This document shows positions 1-8,486 of a stretch of DNA of 64,000 bases, one piece after another. Position 1 is the first letter of the stretch; each line of letters starts with the position of its first letter. The notes under the pieces were generated by a model that made no database searches, had not been told where the DNA came from, and saw only the letters and a program-made list of their open reading frames with translations. A program made the translations under genes and the position numbers. Location of the stretch: assembly GCF_018402035.1 (NCBI RefSeq), contig NZ_JAGYJN010000001.1:620001-684000 (forward strand), read 5' to 3'. This DNA is from Roseicyclus sp. Lineage in GTDB: Bacteria > Pseudomonadota > Alphaproteobacteria > Rhodobacterales > Rhodobacteraceae.

Positions 1-168
1 GCGAAAGCCCACGGGATTGCCCTGAAAGCCGTTGCGCGTCAGCGAAACCGTATCGCGCGGGCTCCAAGCCACGCGCCCAACGCTTCCCCAAACCGCCACG
101 CGCGCGGCTGCCGATGCCTTTCTCTCAACCTGCGTTTCCTTGCCCTTATGAAATAATTTCAAACCCAT
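1..168 (-). CDS. GTA phage portal protein (HK97-type), N-terminal part, cut by window edge
   Basis: This is the first 56 codons of a gene that continues beyond the left edge. It starts at an ATG preceded by a GAGGAG-like ribosome site. The encoded start reads MGLKLFHKG and continues into VAWSPRDTVSLTRNGFQG, a stretch I associate with the portal protein of Rhodobacter-type gene transfer agents. Portal proteins form the dodecameric ring through which DNA enters the capsid. The gene lies directly downstream of the large terminase gene on the same strand, which is the usual GTA order g1, g2, g3. The ORF track misses it because it is truncated. The family call rests on recalled sequence similarity plus gene order. 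Confidence 0.72.
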   Translation of the reverse strand, partial: MGLKLFHKGKETQVERKASAAARVAVWGSVGRVAWSPRDTVSLTRNGFQGNPVGFR

Positions 169-267
169 GCACCGCACTCCTCAGGCAGAAAGAAAGACAG
201 GGCAGCCCCAAGGTGCGCCCCGTGCCGACCCCGCGGGGCCATGGTTCATTCCAAAAATCGACCTCGG

Positions 268-1567
268 CTAGATCGCCCGGATCTGCGGGCTCAAGGCCCG
301 CATGCCGGGTCGCAAAAGCCCATCGGTCAAAGCCCAGACCAAGGCGTCAAGTCGGTCAGGGCTGCCCCCACCCTCATAGCCACGCAGGGTCATCAGGCAC
401 ATCTCGTCTTCCAGCATCGCCAACCCGCCCAGATGGCGCACCCGCCCCCTGCTCGTACAAAGCCGCGACAGGCTCGGCGCGCGCGGCCTTGCCGATGACC
501 GCGCGCACAGGGCGCAAATTCACATGCGGATCGACCTGCCGCATGATCAGCCCGACCATATCGCCGCCCTGATTGACCTCGGCCACCATCCGCGTGGCCC
601 CATGCCGATGATAGGCCGCCGCTGCAGCCTCGGCCCAAGCCATGGGGCTTGCGGCCTTGACGCTGGCATCTTCCAGCACGACCGCGCGCCATTCATGCGG
701 ACCACCAATCTCTTCGATTGCCACCGCCACGATCCCACAAGCATCCGAGCGGGCATGGCCCGTCACCGGCGGATCAACCGCGATGATCACCCGCGCGTCT
801 TCGGGGGCGTGATCAACCCTAAGCCCGTCCAACATGGCCCGCGTCCACAGCGCATCCTGCGCATCTTCCAATAGCTCGCCATCCAACTCCTGCCGGCCAA
901 GCCGTGACTTGCCATAGCGCGCACGCACTTCGCGCAGGAAACTGGGCGCAAGATTGGCCCGGTTGGCCTCGGTCGCGGCTTGCGTCACCACCGTGCTGTT
1001 GCGCTGCAACAGCGATTTCAGAACCGCCACATTGCGCGGCGTCGTCGTCACCACCTGCCGGGGATGATCGCCCAACCGCAAACCGAATTGCAGCATATCC
1101 CACGTCTCTTGCCCTTTCGGCCATTTCGCCAGCTCGTCGGCCCAGGCCGCGTCGAACTGCGGCCCGCGCAGCGCCTCAGGGTCATGCGCCGAATAAAGCC
1201 GCGCCTCCGCCCCGTTGGGCCATTCCAACCGCCGCTCACCGGCAATCCAGCGCGGCGCACGGTCAGGCGGCGAACAGGCAATGATCCCGCTCTCGCCCTT
1301 CACCATCACCGCCAAGGCCTGATCATAGGTTTCGCCCACCAAGGCCAGCCTGCGCGCCTGCCCCGGTGCCGCCGCCGTTGGCCCCTCGACCATGGCGCGC
1401 ACCCATTCGGCACCCGCCCGCGTCTTGCCCGCACCGCGCCCACCCAAGATCACCCAGCTGGTCCATTCCCCATCGGGCGGCAACTGATGGGCCAAGGCCC
1501 AAAACTCGAACACATAGGGCAGCGCCGCCAAAGCCTCGTCACTCAACCCCTTCAGAAACGCATCCAT
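268..1567 (-). pseudogene. GTA terminase large subunit (g2), apparent +1 frameshift near the 3' end
   Basis: This is the DNA-packaging ATPase/nuclease of a gene transfer agent. The Walker A loop GGRGAGKTRAG lies near residue 42 and a WADE Walker B-like motif follows. IIAVDPP and MVAEVNQGGD supply acidic residues of the RNase H-like nuclease. The reading frame derails after ALYEQG. Dropping one base of the C5 run at 445-449 restores EQGRVRHLGGLAMLEDEMC and then DRLDALVWALTDGLL, ending at the TAG at 268-270, for about 432 residues. The ATG at 1567 is preferred because the longer ORF (start 1675-1678) mostly duplicates DNA coding for the end of g1. However, the earlier start has the better ribosome site (GGAGGTG). 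The shift may be a sequencing error. Confidence 0.8.
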
Positions 1568-1892
1568 CGTCGCGGGTGGCGCGCAAGCGAGCCAATCTGC
1601 GCCCGATCTCAGCACGGGCAGAATCGAGATCAAGCTGCCCTGTTCCACGTCGTGTATATCTCTGGCTTCCTGCATCACGCGCTTTCACCTCCACCTGAAG
1701 CGCAGTCTGAAAGGCGGCGGCAACTGCGCGCACATCCTTGACCACCTCGGTTGCATCGCCTTTGGGTGCCGCGCGTGCCGCGTCGAGCGCGCTCTCCAAC
1801 AGCTCGACCGCGACCTCCAGCGCTTTATAGGCCCGCGCCACTGTCCGGTCGGCCTGGGCGAGATCCTCACTCTCGGTCATGTTGTCGATCAT
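1539..1892 (-). CDS. GTA small terminase-like protein (g1)
   Basis: This is a 117-residue, largely helical protein immediately upstream of the large terminase gene, overlapping it by about 29 bases. It contains ARAYKALEVAVELLESALDAAR and ends near LDLDSARAEIGRRLARLR, which matches my recollection of GTA gene g1 in Rhodobacterales. That product is regarded as the small terminase that works with TerL to package host DNA. The internal ATG at 1892 (MIDNMTESED) is chosen over the upstream track start because the extra 15 residues look random. The gene opens the GTA head cluster, and the roughly 240 bp upstream would hold the GTA promoter. Confidence 0.65.
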   Translation of the reverse strand: MIDNMTESEDLAQADRTVARAYKALEVAVELLESALDAARAAPKGDATEVVKDVRAVAAAFQTALQVEVKARDAGSQRYTRRGTGQLDLDSARAEIGRRLARLRATRDDGCVSEGVE

Positions 1893-2132
1893 CGAAGAAC
1901 CTCGCGTGGGAAACCCTCCCGGACACGAGCAGCACATGAGTTCGGATCAACGCACCTGTTTTGCACGTCAGGCACAAAAAACGGCCAGAGGATCAAACCC
2001 CGGACCGTTGCCCATGTATTCCAGCTTGCCAAAACAGATGCCACGGAGCGCACGGCGGGTCAATATGTTTTTTATTTACAAAGGGTTAACAGCGATTTCC
2101 GTATTAACACCTTGGTAATAAACGCCCCCGCC
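1893..2132 (-). promoter_or_regulatory. Upstream region of the GTA cluster
   Basis: This spacer lies between mltG and GTA g1. It holds a markedly A+T-rich block around 2060-2110 with a run of Ts and two GTTAAC/TTAAC elements 14 bases apart. The spacing does not match the canonical TTAA-N7-TTAA CtrA site. It is the only place for a GTA promoter, but no -35/-10 pair can be assigned with confidence. Confidence 0.35.
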
Positions 2133-3296
2133 TCACTGGCCCGATGCGGCGCGCTCTGCTTCGATCTGCCGCCAGCGCGCGACATTTCTGTTATGTTCAT
2201 CAAGGGTTTCGGCAAAGGCATGCCCCCCCGTCCCATCCGCCACGAAAAATATCAGATCGGTGTCCTCAGGGTTCACCGCCGCCTCGATTGCCGCGCGTCC
2301 GGGGTTGGCGATGGGCGTCGGTGGCAGCCCATCGATGACATATGTGTTCCATGGCGTCTCTGCGCGCAGTTCGCTGGCGCGAATTCCGCGCCCCAAAACA
2401 CCGCGCCCTTCGGTGATTCCATAGATCACCGTCGGGTCCGTCTGAAGCCGCATGCCCCGGTTCAGACGATTGATAAACACACTCGACACCAGCCGCCGTT
2501 CCTCAGCCACGCTGGTTTCCTTCTCGATGATCGAGGCAAGGATCAACGCCTCCTCCGCACTGGCCAGCGGCAGACCATCTTGCCGATTGGCCCAAGCCGC
2601 CGCCAAGATCGCCGCTTGCGCCGCGACCATATCGTCGACAATCGCTTGCCGATCCTGCCCGCGCCGCACCTCAAAGGTATCGGGCGCCATCGCCCCTTCG
2701 GCCGGTATTTCTGCAATCTCGCCCGACAAGAAATCGGCGGCGCGCAAACCCTCGACGATCTGCCAACTGGTCAGCCCCTCGGGCACCGAAACACGATAGG
2801 CAATGGGCGATCCATCCGAGATCAAGCTGGAATAGACCTCTGGCACCCCATCCTCATAGGCGAAATCGGCCAGCGCCACGACCTCACCAGACCCCGGCAC
2901 GCGTTCGCGCAGCCGCAACTCGCCGCTACCCTCAAGCCGCAACACATAAGTCGCCGTATAGCGATAGGTCGACGGCCCGCCCGTCGTCACGATCGCCAGC
3001 ACCTCCTCCATCGAGGCACGTGGCGGGATCTCGTAATTGCCGAACCGCAGCTGACCGGCCATATCGGCGTAATCAGCACCCAACCGAAACAGCATCGCCG
3101 ACGAGATTACCCCCGCCGCCTCCAACTGCTCCGACACACGCCTCAGCGTAGCACCGCGCGGCACTTCGAAAAACGCCGCTTCCGTCAACGGGCCTTGAGC
3201 ACGAAATTCCCGCTGGCCCCACGCGATTGCCCCCGCCAAGGCGATCAAAACAATGATCAGGAAGCTCATACCATTGGCGGCGACACTCTTCCACAT
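2133..3296 (-). CDS. mltG: Endolytic murein transglycosylase MltG (YceG family)
   Basis: This 387-residue inner-membrane enzyme cleaves nascent glycan strands and is thought to terminate their elongation. One N-terminal membrane segment (about residues 10-27) is followed by the periplasmic YceG domain. The family signature IIEKETS appears near residues 256-262 and contains the catalytic Glu, followed by FINRLNRGMRLQTDPT. Length is normal. It lies 7 bases downstream of fabF on the same strand, so it is probably the last gene of the fab operon, as in many proteobacteria. Confidence 0.95.
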   Translation of the reverse strand: MWKSVAANGMSFLIIVLIALAGAIAWGQREFRAQGPLTEAAFFEVPRGATLRRVSEQLEAAGVISSAMLFRLGADYADMAGQLRFGNYEIPPRASMEEVLAIVTTGGPSTYRYTATYVLRLEGSGELRLRERVPGSGEVVALADFAYEDGVPEVYSSLISDGSPIAYRVSVPEGLTSWQIVEGLRAADFLSGEIAEIPAEGAMAPDTFEVRRGQDRQAIVDDMVAAQAAILAAAWANRQDGLPLASAEEALILASIIEKETSVAEERRLVSSVFINRLNRGMRLQTDPTVIYGITEGRGVLGRGIRASELRAETPWNTYVIDGLPPTPIANPGRAAIEAAVNPEDTDLIFFVADGTGGHAFAETLDEHNRNVARWRQIEAERAASGQ

Positions 3297-3303
3297 CAGC
3301 GCG

Positions 3304-4561
3304 TTACACCCGTCCCATGATCAAGCAGGCATTGGTCCCGCCAAAGCCGAAGGAGTTGGATTGCACGATGTTGATCTCGCCCTTCTGCGCGGCATTGGCG
3401 CAAAGGTTGATCGCGGTCTCCGCCGCTGGATTATCAAGGTTGATCGTCGGCGGTGCGATCTGATCACGAATGGCAAGCATCGAGAAAATCGCCTCAATCG
3501 CGCCAGCGGCACCCAGCAAATGGCCGGTGGCCGATTTCGTCGATGACATCATCACCTTGGCCGCGTGATCGCCCATCAGACGCTCAACCGCACCAAGCTC
3601 AATCGTGTCGGCCATGGTCGATGTGCCATGCGCATTCACATAGTCAATCGCCGAAGGTGCCAACCCCGCCCGCTTGAGCGCCGCGCGCATCGCGCGCTCC
3701 GCCCCTTCGTGATTGGGTGGCGGCGCGGTGATGTGATAGGCATCGCCTGACAGCCCATAGCCCAAGATCTCGGCATAGATCTTAGCGCCGCGCGCTTTTG
3801 CATGCTCGTATTCTTCCAACACGACCACACCCGCACCTTCGCCCATCACGAAACCATCACTATCGGCATCCCAAGGACGGCTGGCTTTCTCCGGCTCATG
3901 GCCGCGCTTGGTCGATAGCGCCTTGCAAGCGTTGAAACCCGCGATCCCGATGGCGCAAATCGGGCTTTCGGCACCGCCCGCCACCATCACATCGGCGTCA
4001 CCCCATTGAATCAGCCTTGCCGCATCACCAATCGCATGCGCCCCCGTCGAACAGGCCGTCACGACCGCATGGTTCGGCCCCTTGAAACCATACCGGATCG
4101 ACACCTGACCCGAGATCAGATTGATCAGCGCGCCCGGCACAAAGAATGGCGAAACCCGGCGCGGCCCTTTTTCTTGCAGCGTGATCGAGGTATCGGCAAT
4201 CGACGAGAGCCCCCCGATCCCCGAGCCGATCAAAACGCCCGTGCGCTCTTGCCCATCGGTATCGCTGGGCATCCAACCCGAGTCTGTCACCGCCTGCACC
4301 GCAGCAGCAACACCATAAAGGATAAATTCATCGAACTTGCGCTGGTCCTTGGGCTCCATCCACTGCATCAGGGTTGAAGGTGCCATCGCTGCCATCACCG
4401 CGCGGCAATTCACAGGCATAGGTCGTTGCATGACCGGTGGTGTCAAAGCGCGTGATCGGCCCTGCACCCGATTTGCCCGCCAATAGGCGTTCCCAAGTCT
4501 GTTCAACACCGCAAGCCAGCGGCGTCACCAGCCCTAGCCCCGTCACAACCACTCGACGCAT
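3304..4561 (-). pseudogene. fabF: Beta-ketoacyl-ACP synthase II (FabF), apparent frameshift near codon 65
   Basis: FabF condenses malonyl-ACP with acyl-ACP in fatty-acid elongation. The start [16 protein letters not shown] lies in one frame (ATG at 4561). The rest, from [13 protein letters not shown] onward, lies in another frame that ends at 3304. The downstream part keeps the catalytic Cys in TACSTGAHA, His in NAHGTSTMAD and His in KSATGHLLGAAG. Removing one base near 4364-4368 gives a 418-residue protein, the normal FabF size. Two separate ORFs in the track are therefore one gene. Since FabF is a core enzyme and the rest is well conserved, an indel in the assembly is the most likely explanation. 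Confidence 0.85.
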
Positions 4562-4665
4562 GCCCCTGAGCCCCTTTGTCCAACATCTCGACTGTGTATT
4601 CTGATACCGCGCCCAATGGTACGGGCGCAATCCCTCGCCACCCTATGACAGCACGGCCAATGCGA

Positions 4666-4695
4666 AACGGCCCTTGCATCGCTGCAAGGGCCGTT
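4666..4695 (-). other. Perfect 13-bp hairpin between acpP and fabF
   Basis: AACGGCCCTTGCA pairs perfectly with TGCAAGGGCCGTT across a 4-base loop, 25 bases after the acpP stop. No T-run follows in the transcribed direction, so this looks like an mRNA 3'-end stabiliser or attenuator. It may keep acpP mRNA more abundant than fabF mRNA. Confidence 0.6.
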
Positions 4696-4719
4696 CGGAT
4701 CATCCGATCAGAAATCGGC

Positions 4720-4953
4720 TTATTGTGCGCCTTCGATGAATTTCACCGCGTCGCCAAAAGTCTGGATCGTTTCGGCCGCATCATCGGGGATCTCGATGCC
4801 GAACTCTTCTTCGAAAGCCATGACCAGCTCGACTGTGTCGAGCGAGTCGGCACCCAGATCGTCGATGAACGAGGCGTTTTCAGTCACCTTGTCTTCCTCG
4901 ACGCTCAGGTGCTCCACCACGATCTTCTTCACGCGCTCTGCGATGTCGCTCAT
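4720..4953 (-). CDS. acpP: Acyl carrier protein
   Basis: This is a 77-residue acidic helical protein that carries growing acyl chains in fatty-acid and lipid A synthesis. Ser37 in GADSLDTVE is the 4'-phosphopantetheine site. The whole sequence, beginning [16 protein letters not shown], is typical of alphaproteobacterial AcpP. It sits between fabG and fabF, separated from fabG by a 196-bp spacer that probably holds its own promoter and from fabF by a strong hairpin. This suggests higher expression than its neighbours. Confidence 0.98.
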   Translation of the reverse strand: MSDIAERVKKIVVEHLSVEEDKVTENASFIDDLGADSLDTVELVMAFEEEFGIEIPDDAAETIQTFGDAVKFIEGAQ

Positions 4954-5092
4954 CTTAATCCTCGTTCGTTACGGTGCCGCTTGTCTTCCGGCGCCTCGTT
5001 TGCACTGTGCCTCTCGGGCCGCTCATGGGGCGCCCGTACAGGCCACGCCCTTGCCTGTCGGAAACGCTCGCCTCCCCGACAAATCTGCGCCG

Positions 5093-5120
5093 CCTATAGC
5101 ATAGTACAAAACGAAGGCAA
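5093..5120 (-). promoter_or_regulatory. Candidate acpP promoter
   Basis: On the minus strand TTGCCT and TATAGG are separated by 16 bases. They lie about 140 bases upstream of the acpP start inside the only long spacer of the fab cluster. The match to sigma-70 consensus is moderate and unverified. Confidence 0.35.
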
Positions 5121-5149
5121 CTGCCTTAGCGTCATCGCGGCTTGATCCG

Positions 5150-5887
5150 TTACACCATCGCCATGCCGCCATTCACATGCAAAGTGGTCCCCGTCACGTA
5201 ACCCGCCTCGGCACTGGCCAGATACAGCGCTGCCGCTGCGATCTCATCGGCATGGCCCATGCGCCCCGACGGGATCTGAGCCAAGATCTTGCCCTTTTGA
5301 TCCTCGTTCAGCTTATCGGTCATCGCGGTTTCGATGAATCCGGGCGCGATGCAGTTCACCGTGATGCCCCGGCTGGCAACCTCATAGGCAAGGCTTTTCG
5401 ACATGCCCACCATCCCCGCCTTCGAGGCGGCATAGTTCCCCTGCCCCGGATTACCCGTCGCGCCCACCACCGATGAGATATTCACGATGCGGCCCCAGCG
5501 CGCCTTCATCATGCCGCGCAACACCCCCCGGCACAGCCGCATGGTCGAGGTCAAGTTTACCTCGATCACCTCGGCCCATTCTTCATCCGACATCCGCATG
5601 AACAGGTTATCGCGCGTGATCCCCGCATTATTGACCAAGATATCGACAGCGCCCATCGCCTCAATTGCTTGCTTGGGCAAAGCCTCGACCTCGGCGGCAT
5701 CGCCCAGATTACAGGTCAAGACATGCGTCCGCGCGCCTAACTCACTGGCCAGCGCCTCCAACGGGGCCAGCCGTGTGCCCGACAAGGTCACACTCGCCCC
5801 CGCACCATGCAAGCAACGGGCAATCGCCGCACCGATCCCGCCCGAGGCACCCGTTACCAATGCCGATTTTCCTGTCAGATCAAACAT
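5150..5887 (-). CDS. fabG: 3-oxoacyl-ACP reductase FabG
   Basis: This is a 245-residue NADPH-dependent short-chain dehydrogenase that reduces beta-ketoacyl-ACP in the fatty-acid cycle. The cofactor loop TGASGGIG lies near residues 13-20. NNAG follows, and the catalytic Ser-Tyr-Lys set is present in NISSVVGATG and NYAASKAG. It ends with the usual HVNGGMAMV. Length and context (fabD upstream, acpP downstream) are canonical. Confidence 0.97.
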   Translation of the reverse strand: MFDLTGKSALVTGASGGIGAAIARCLHGAGASVTLSGTRLAPLEALASELGARTHVLTCNLGDAAEVEALPKQAIEAMGAVDILVNNAGITRDNLFMRMSDEEWAEVIEVNLTSTMRLCRGVLRGMMKARWGRIVNISSVVGATGNPGQGNYAASKAGMVGMSKSLAYEVASRGITVNCIAPGFIETAMTDKLNEDQKGKILAQIPSGRMGHADEIAAAALYLASAEAGYVTGTTLHVNGGMAMV

Positions 5888-5906
5888 GTTTGCCCCTCTC
5901 CGCCCT

Positions 5907-6479
5907 TCAATTCGCTGTCAAAAGACCAAAGCGCGCTAGATCCGCGTCGGTCAGCAAGTATTCATCACGCGTCGCCCGCATCTGTCGCATGAAATCGGCA
6001 AATTGTGTGCCGCCCAACATGCTCGCGACCAAACGCTGACGATCGGCATCGGCGGCGATACTGCGATCCACGCTCACACCGTTGCGCTGCTGCAAGGCGT
6101 CGGATTGCAAGACCAGCGCGCCACCCGCGCGCCTGCGCTCTGCCCCGCCCAAGAAAAGCAAGATCGCGTCATTAACGACCGCTCCTTCGATCTGCGTGTG
6201 CAACCCCGCCGACCGGATCAGCCCGGCCATCTGCGCGGCCCAAACCACATCATCGGCCCCCGGCATATCACCCAAGGCAATTGCCGCGATCTGGGGGTTT
6301 TCTTCCATCATCCGCTGCAACTTGTCAGCCGCCGCCCCATTCACCGGCCCCGACAGATGCAACACCTGCCCCTCCAGCCGAAAGGCTGTGGCACCCGATC
6401 CGGCAAGCTGGATCAATGCCGCACCCCCCAAGACAAAGGCCAACACAACCGCAGCTATGATCGCAAGCCGCTTACCCAT
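5907..6479 (-). CDS. Membrane-anchored ClpP/crotonase-fold protein in the fab operon
   Basis: This is a 190-residue protein of unknown function. An N-terminal membrane anchor (about residues 4-26) precedes an alpha/beta domain. The pattern LSGPVNG, then MAGLIRSAGLHTQ, then LLFLGGAERR resembles the periplasmic ClpP-like family I know as COG3904. The Ser-containing segment usual in that family reads VVNDAILLFLGG here, so the catalytic Ser seems to be missing. The ATG at 6479 overlaps the fabD stop region, so fabD and this gene are translationally coupled. The track start at 6569 lies inside fabD and is rejected. A possible role in lipid or envelope quality control is speculation. Confidence 0.7.
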   Translation of the reverse strand: MGKRLAIIAAVVLAFVLGGAALIQLAGSGATAFRLEGQVLHLSGPVNGAAADKLQRMMEENPQIAAIALGDMPGADDVVWAAQMAGLIRSAGLHTQIEGAVVNDAILLFLGGAERRRAGGALVLQSDALQQRNGVSVDRSIAADADRQRLVASMLGGTQFADFMRQMRATRDEYLLTDADLARFGLLTAN

Positions 6480-7416
6480 CGCGCAGGCTTTCGGCAGCGG
6501 CGCGCACCTCATCGGCGGTGCCGATACTGCGCGTTTCAACCTCGCGCGCAATCCGCTTGACCATCCCACTCAGCGCCTTGCCTGCGCCGATCTCCCATGT
6601 CTCGGTAACGCCGTTTTGGGCCATCCAGCCGATGCTTTCGCGCCAGCGAACCCGCCCCGTGACCTGTTCGATCAACCGCGCCCTGATCTCGGCCGGGTCA
6701 CTGCCCGCGCAAGCCGTGATATTGCCCACCAAGGGCACTAATGGCGCGCGCAAATCTACTTCGGCCAAGGCTTCCGCCATCGCATCGGCCGCCGGTGCCA
6801 TCAAGGCACAATGAAACGGTGCCGAGACCGGCAGCAACAAGGCGCGCTTGGCACCTTTTTCCTTCGCGATCTCGACCGCGCGCAGGACAGCCGCCTCATG
6901 GCCAGAGATGACCACTTGCGCCGGGTCATTGTCATTGGCCGCCGCGCAAACCTGATCTTGCGCCGCCTCTGCGGCAATCGCGGCCACGGCGTCGAAATCC
7001 AAGCCCAAGATCGCCGCCATCGCCCCTTGGCCTGCAGGCACCGCTGCCTGCATCGCCTCCCCGCGCAACCGCAAAAGCCGCGCTGCATCGCCAAGCTCCA
7101 AAGCACCCGCCGCCGCCAGTGCCGCATATTCCCCAAGGCTATGGCCCGCCACGAAAGCCGCCGCCGTGACCGTCACGCCCTCTGCCTCCAAAGCCGCCAT
7201 CACCGCCATGGATGTCGCCATCAGCGCAGGTTGTGCATTGCGCGTCAGCGTCAACTGATCCTGCTCGCCCTCCCAGATCAGCGCCGAAAGCTTCTCTCCC
7301 AAGGCATCATCAACCGCGTCAAAAACCGCACGCGCTTGCGGATATGCCATGGCCAGATCGCGCCCCATGCCGATGGTTTGCGCCCCTTGGCCGGGAAAGA
7401 GAAAAGCTCGTGTCAT
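6472..7416 (-). CDS. fabD: Malonyl-CoA:ACP transacylase FabD
   Basis: This 314-residue enzyme loads malonyl groups onto ACP. It starts MTRAFLFPGQGAQTIGMG, the classic FabD N-terminus. The active-site Ser is in GHSLGEY (near residue 91), and the C-terminal half contains APFHCALM with the catalytic His. It is the first gene of the fab cluster. Its 3' end overlaps the following gene by 8 bases. Confidence 0.97.
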   Translation of the reverse strand: MTRAFLFPGQGAQTIGMGRDLAMAYPQARAVFDAVDDALGEKLSALIWEGEQDQLTLTRNAQPALMATSMAVMAALEAEGVTVTAAAFVAGHSLGEYAALAAAGALELGDAARLLRLRGEAMQAAVPAGQGAMAAILGLDFDAVAAIAAEAAQDQVCAAANDNDPAQVVISGHEAAVLRAVEIAKEKGAKRALLLPVSAPFHCALMAPAADAMAEALAEVDLRAPLVPLVGNITACAGSDPAEIRARLIEQVTGRVRWRESIGWMAQNGVTETWEIGAGKALSGMVKRIAREVETRSIGTADEVRAAAESLRDG

Positions 7417-7551
7417 GCGCGACCCCTCGTTTTGCTGGCCTCATGGGCTAGCGCAACCAAGACCAAGGCGCAACGCGCAGCTTGGGATTTTTGGCGTTCC
7501 GACGCCATGGCGCAAGATGCACCCTCGAGGACACTAAAAAAGACAGGCGGT

Positions 7552-7767
7552 TTATTGCGTCCAGCTCGTGTGGAAATAGGGTGCCTGTACCTCGTCGCGG
7601 ACATTTTCACTATAAACGCTGAGCCCGGATTGCCCCAACTCCAGCGTCGCAATGGCCAAGCCAGTGGCCGCCGCGCAAACCACCACCCAATCAACCGTCA
7701 CCGCCCCATCTTCGGCGCGAAGAAACGCCAGCATCAAGGGCTGCGTCTTTGATATCGATCTGCGCAT
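7552..7767 (-). CDS. Small Flp/TadE-like single-membrane-segment protein
   Basis: This 71-residue protein has a short basic N-terminus, then AEDGAVTVDWVVVCAAATGLAIA, then a short polar tail. The E-x-G-A-V-T-V-D-W pattern preceding a hydrophobic helix resembles Flp-type pilins and TadE-like pseudopilins and is common in small Rhodobacterales proteins. No tad secretion genes are nearby. The ATG at 7767 is preferred over the TTG at 7797. It lies between fabD and rpsF as a single gene. Its function is unknown. Confidence 0.6.
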   Translation of the reverse strand: MRRSISKTQPLMLAFLRAEDGAVTVDWVVVCAAATGLAIATLELGQSGLSVYSENVRDEVQAPYFHTSWTQ

Positions 7768-8028
7768 TGCAACACACCCGCCAATCGACGGCTCCAAACA
7801 GAATCACTCGCCCCCGCTCTACCCGTCAGAATTGGTGAAATTAAGGCAATCGCCCAACCCGGCTTGCGCGGTGCGCCGCCACAAGGGCTTGCCAGCCCGG
7901 CTCACGCGGTGTAAGCGCGGCACATCTTCGCCACATGTCATATGAACGGCGTTCTCCCTCGTGGTCCGGGGGGCGGAGATGTGACACCCCGGCCTTTGAA
8001 AGACGCTCGCAACAGAACTGGAGTTTCC

Positions 8029-8469
8029 ATGCCTCTCTATGAGCATGTGATGATTGCGCGCCAGGATCTCTCCGGCACGCAGGCTGAAGGGCTGGTTGAG
8101 CATTTCGGCACCGTCCTCAAGGACAATGGCGGCAATGTCGTCGAGACCGAATACTGGGGTCTCAAGACGATGGCCTACAAGATCAACAAGAACCGCAAGG
8201 GTCACTATGCCTATTTCCGCACCGATGCGCCCTCGGCCGCCGTGCAGGAAATGGAACGCCTGATGCGCCTGCATGAAGACGTGATGCGCGTCATGACCGT
8301 CAAGGTGGAAGCCCATGAAGAGGGTCCGTCGGCGCAGATGCAAAAGCGTGATGACCGTGATCGCGGCGACCGTGGTGATCGCGGCGACCGCGGTGATCGT
8401 GGTGATCGTGGTGATCGTGGCGACCGTGGTGATCGTGGCGACCGCGGTGATCGCGGCGACCGTCGCTGA
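8029..8469 (+). CDS. rpsF: 30S ribosomal protein S6 with a long DRG-repeat tail
   Basis: This is a 146-residue S6, a primary binder of the central 16S domain that pairs with S18. The core [16 protein letters not shown] through [16 protein letters not shown] is canonical. The ATG at 8029 is chosen because the 29 upstream residues of the track ORF have no S6 character. The C-terminus is unusual: 11 consecutive Asp-Arg-Gly units, then DRR. S6 tails vary between species, but a perfect tripeptide array is odd. It is the first gene of rpsF-rpsR-rplI. Confidence 0.97.
   Translation: MPLYEHVMIARQDLSGTQAEGLVEHFGTVLKDNGGNVVETEYWGLKTMAYKINKNRKGHYAYFRTDAPSAAVQEMERLMRLHEDVMRVMTVKVEAHEEGPSAQMQKRDDRDRGDRGDRGDRGDRGDRGDRGDRGDRGDRGDRGDRR
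8359..8457 (+). repeat. 11 x 9-bp tandem repeat encoding (Asp-Arg-Gly)11 in rpsF
   Basis: The repeat unit is GAY-CGY-GGY, varying only at third codon positions. The array is in frame and ends just before the S6 stop codon. Such an array can lengthen or shorten by slippage without shifting the frame. Confidence 0.95.
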
Positions 8470-8486
8470 GAGGAAGGAAAGAGATC

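Noticed and set aside
1930-2010. tRNA-like stretch with a GTTCG-like segment
   Set aside because: No acceptor, D or anticodon stems could be paired.
2060-2110. Possible CtrA site before the GTA cluster
   Set aside because: Two TTAA elements are present, but their spacing (14) does not match the TTAA-N7-TTAA consensus.
2112-3320. 402-residue plus-strand ORF over mltG
   Set aside because: It is an antisense shadow, and the mltG frame carries the catalytic signature.
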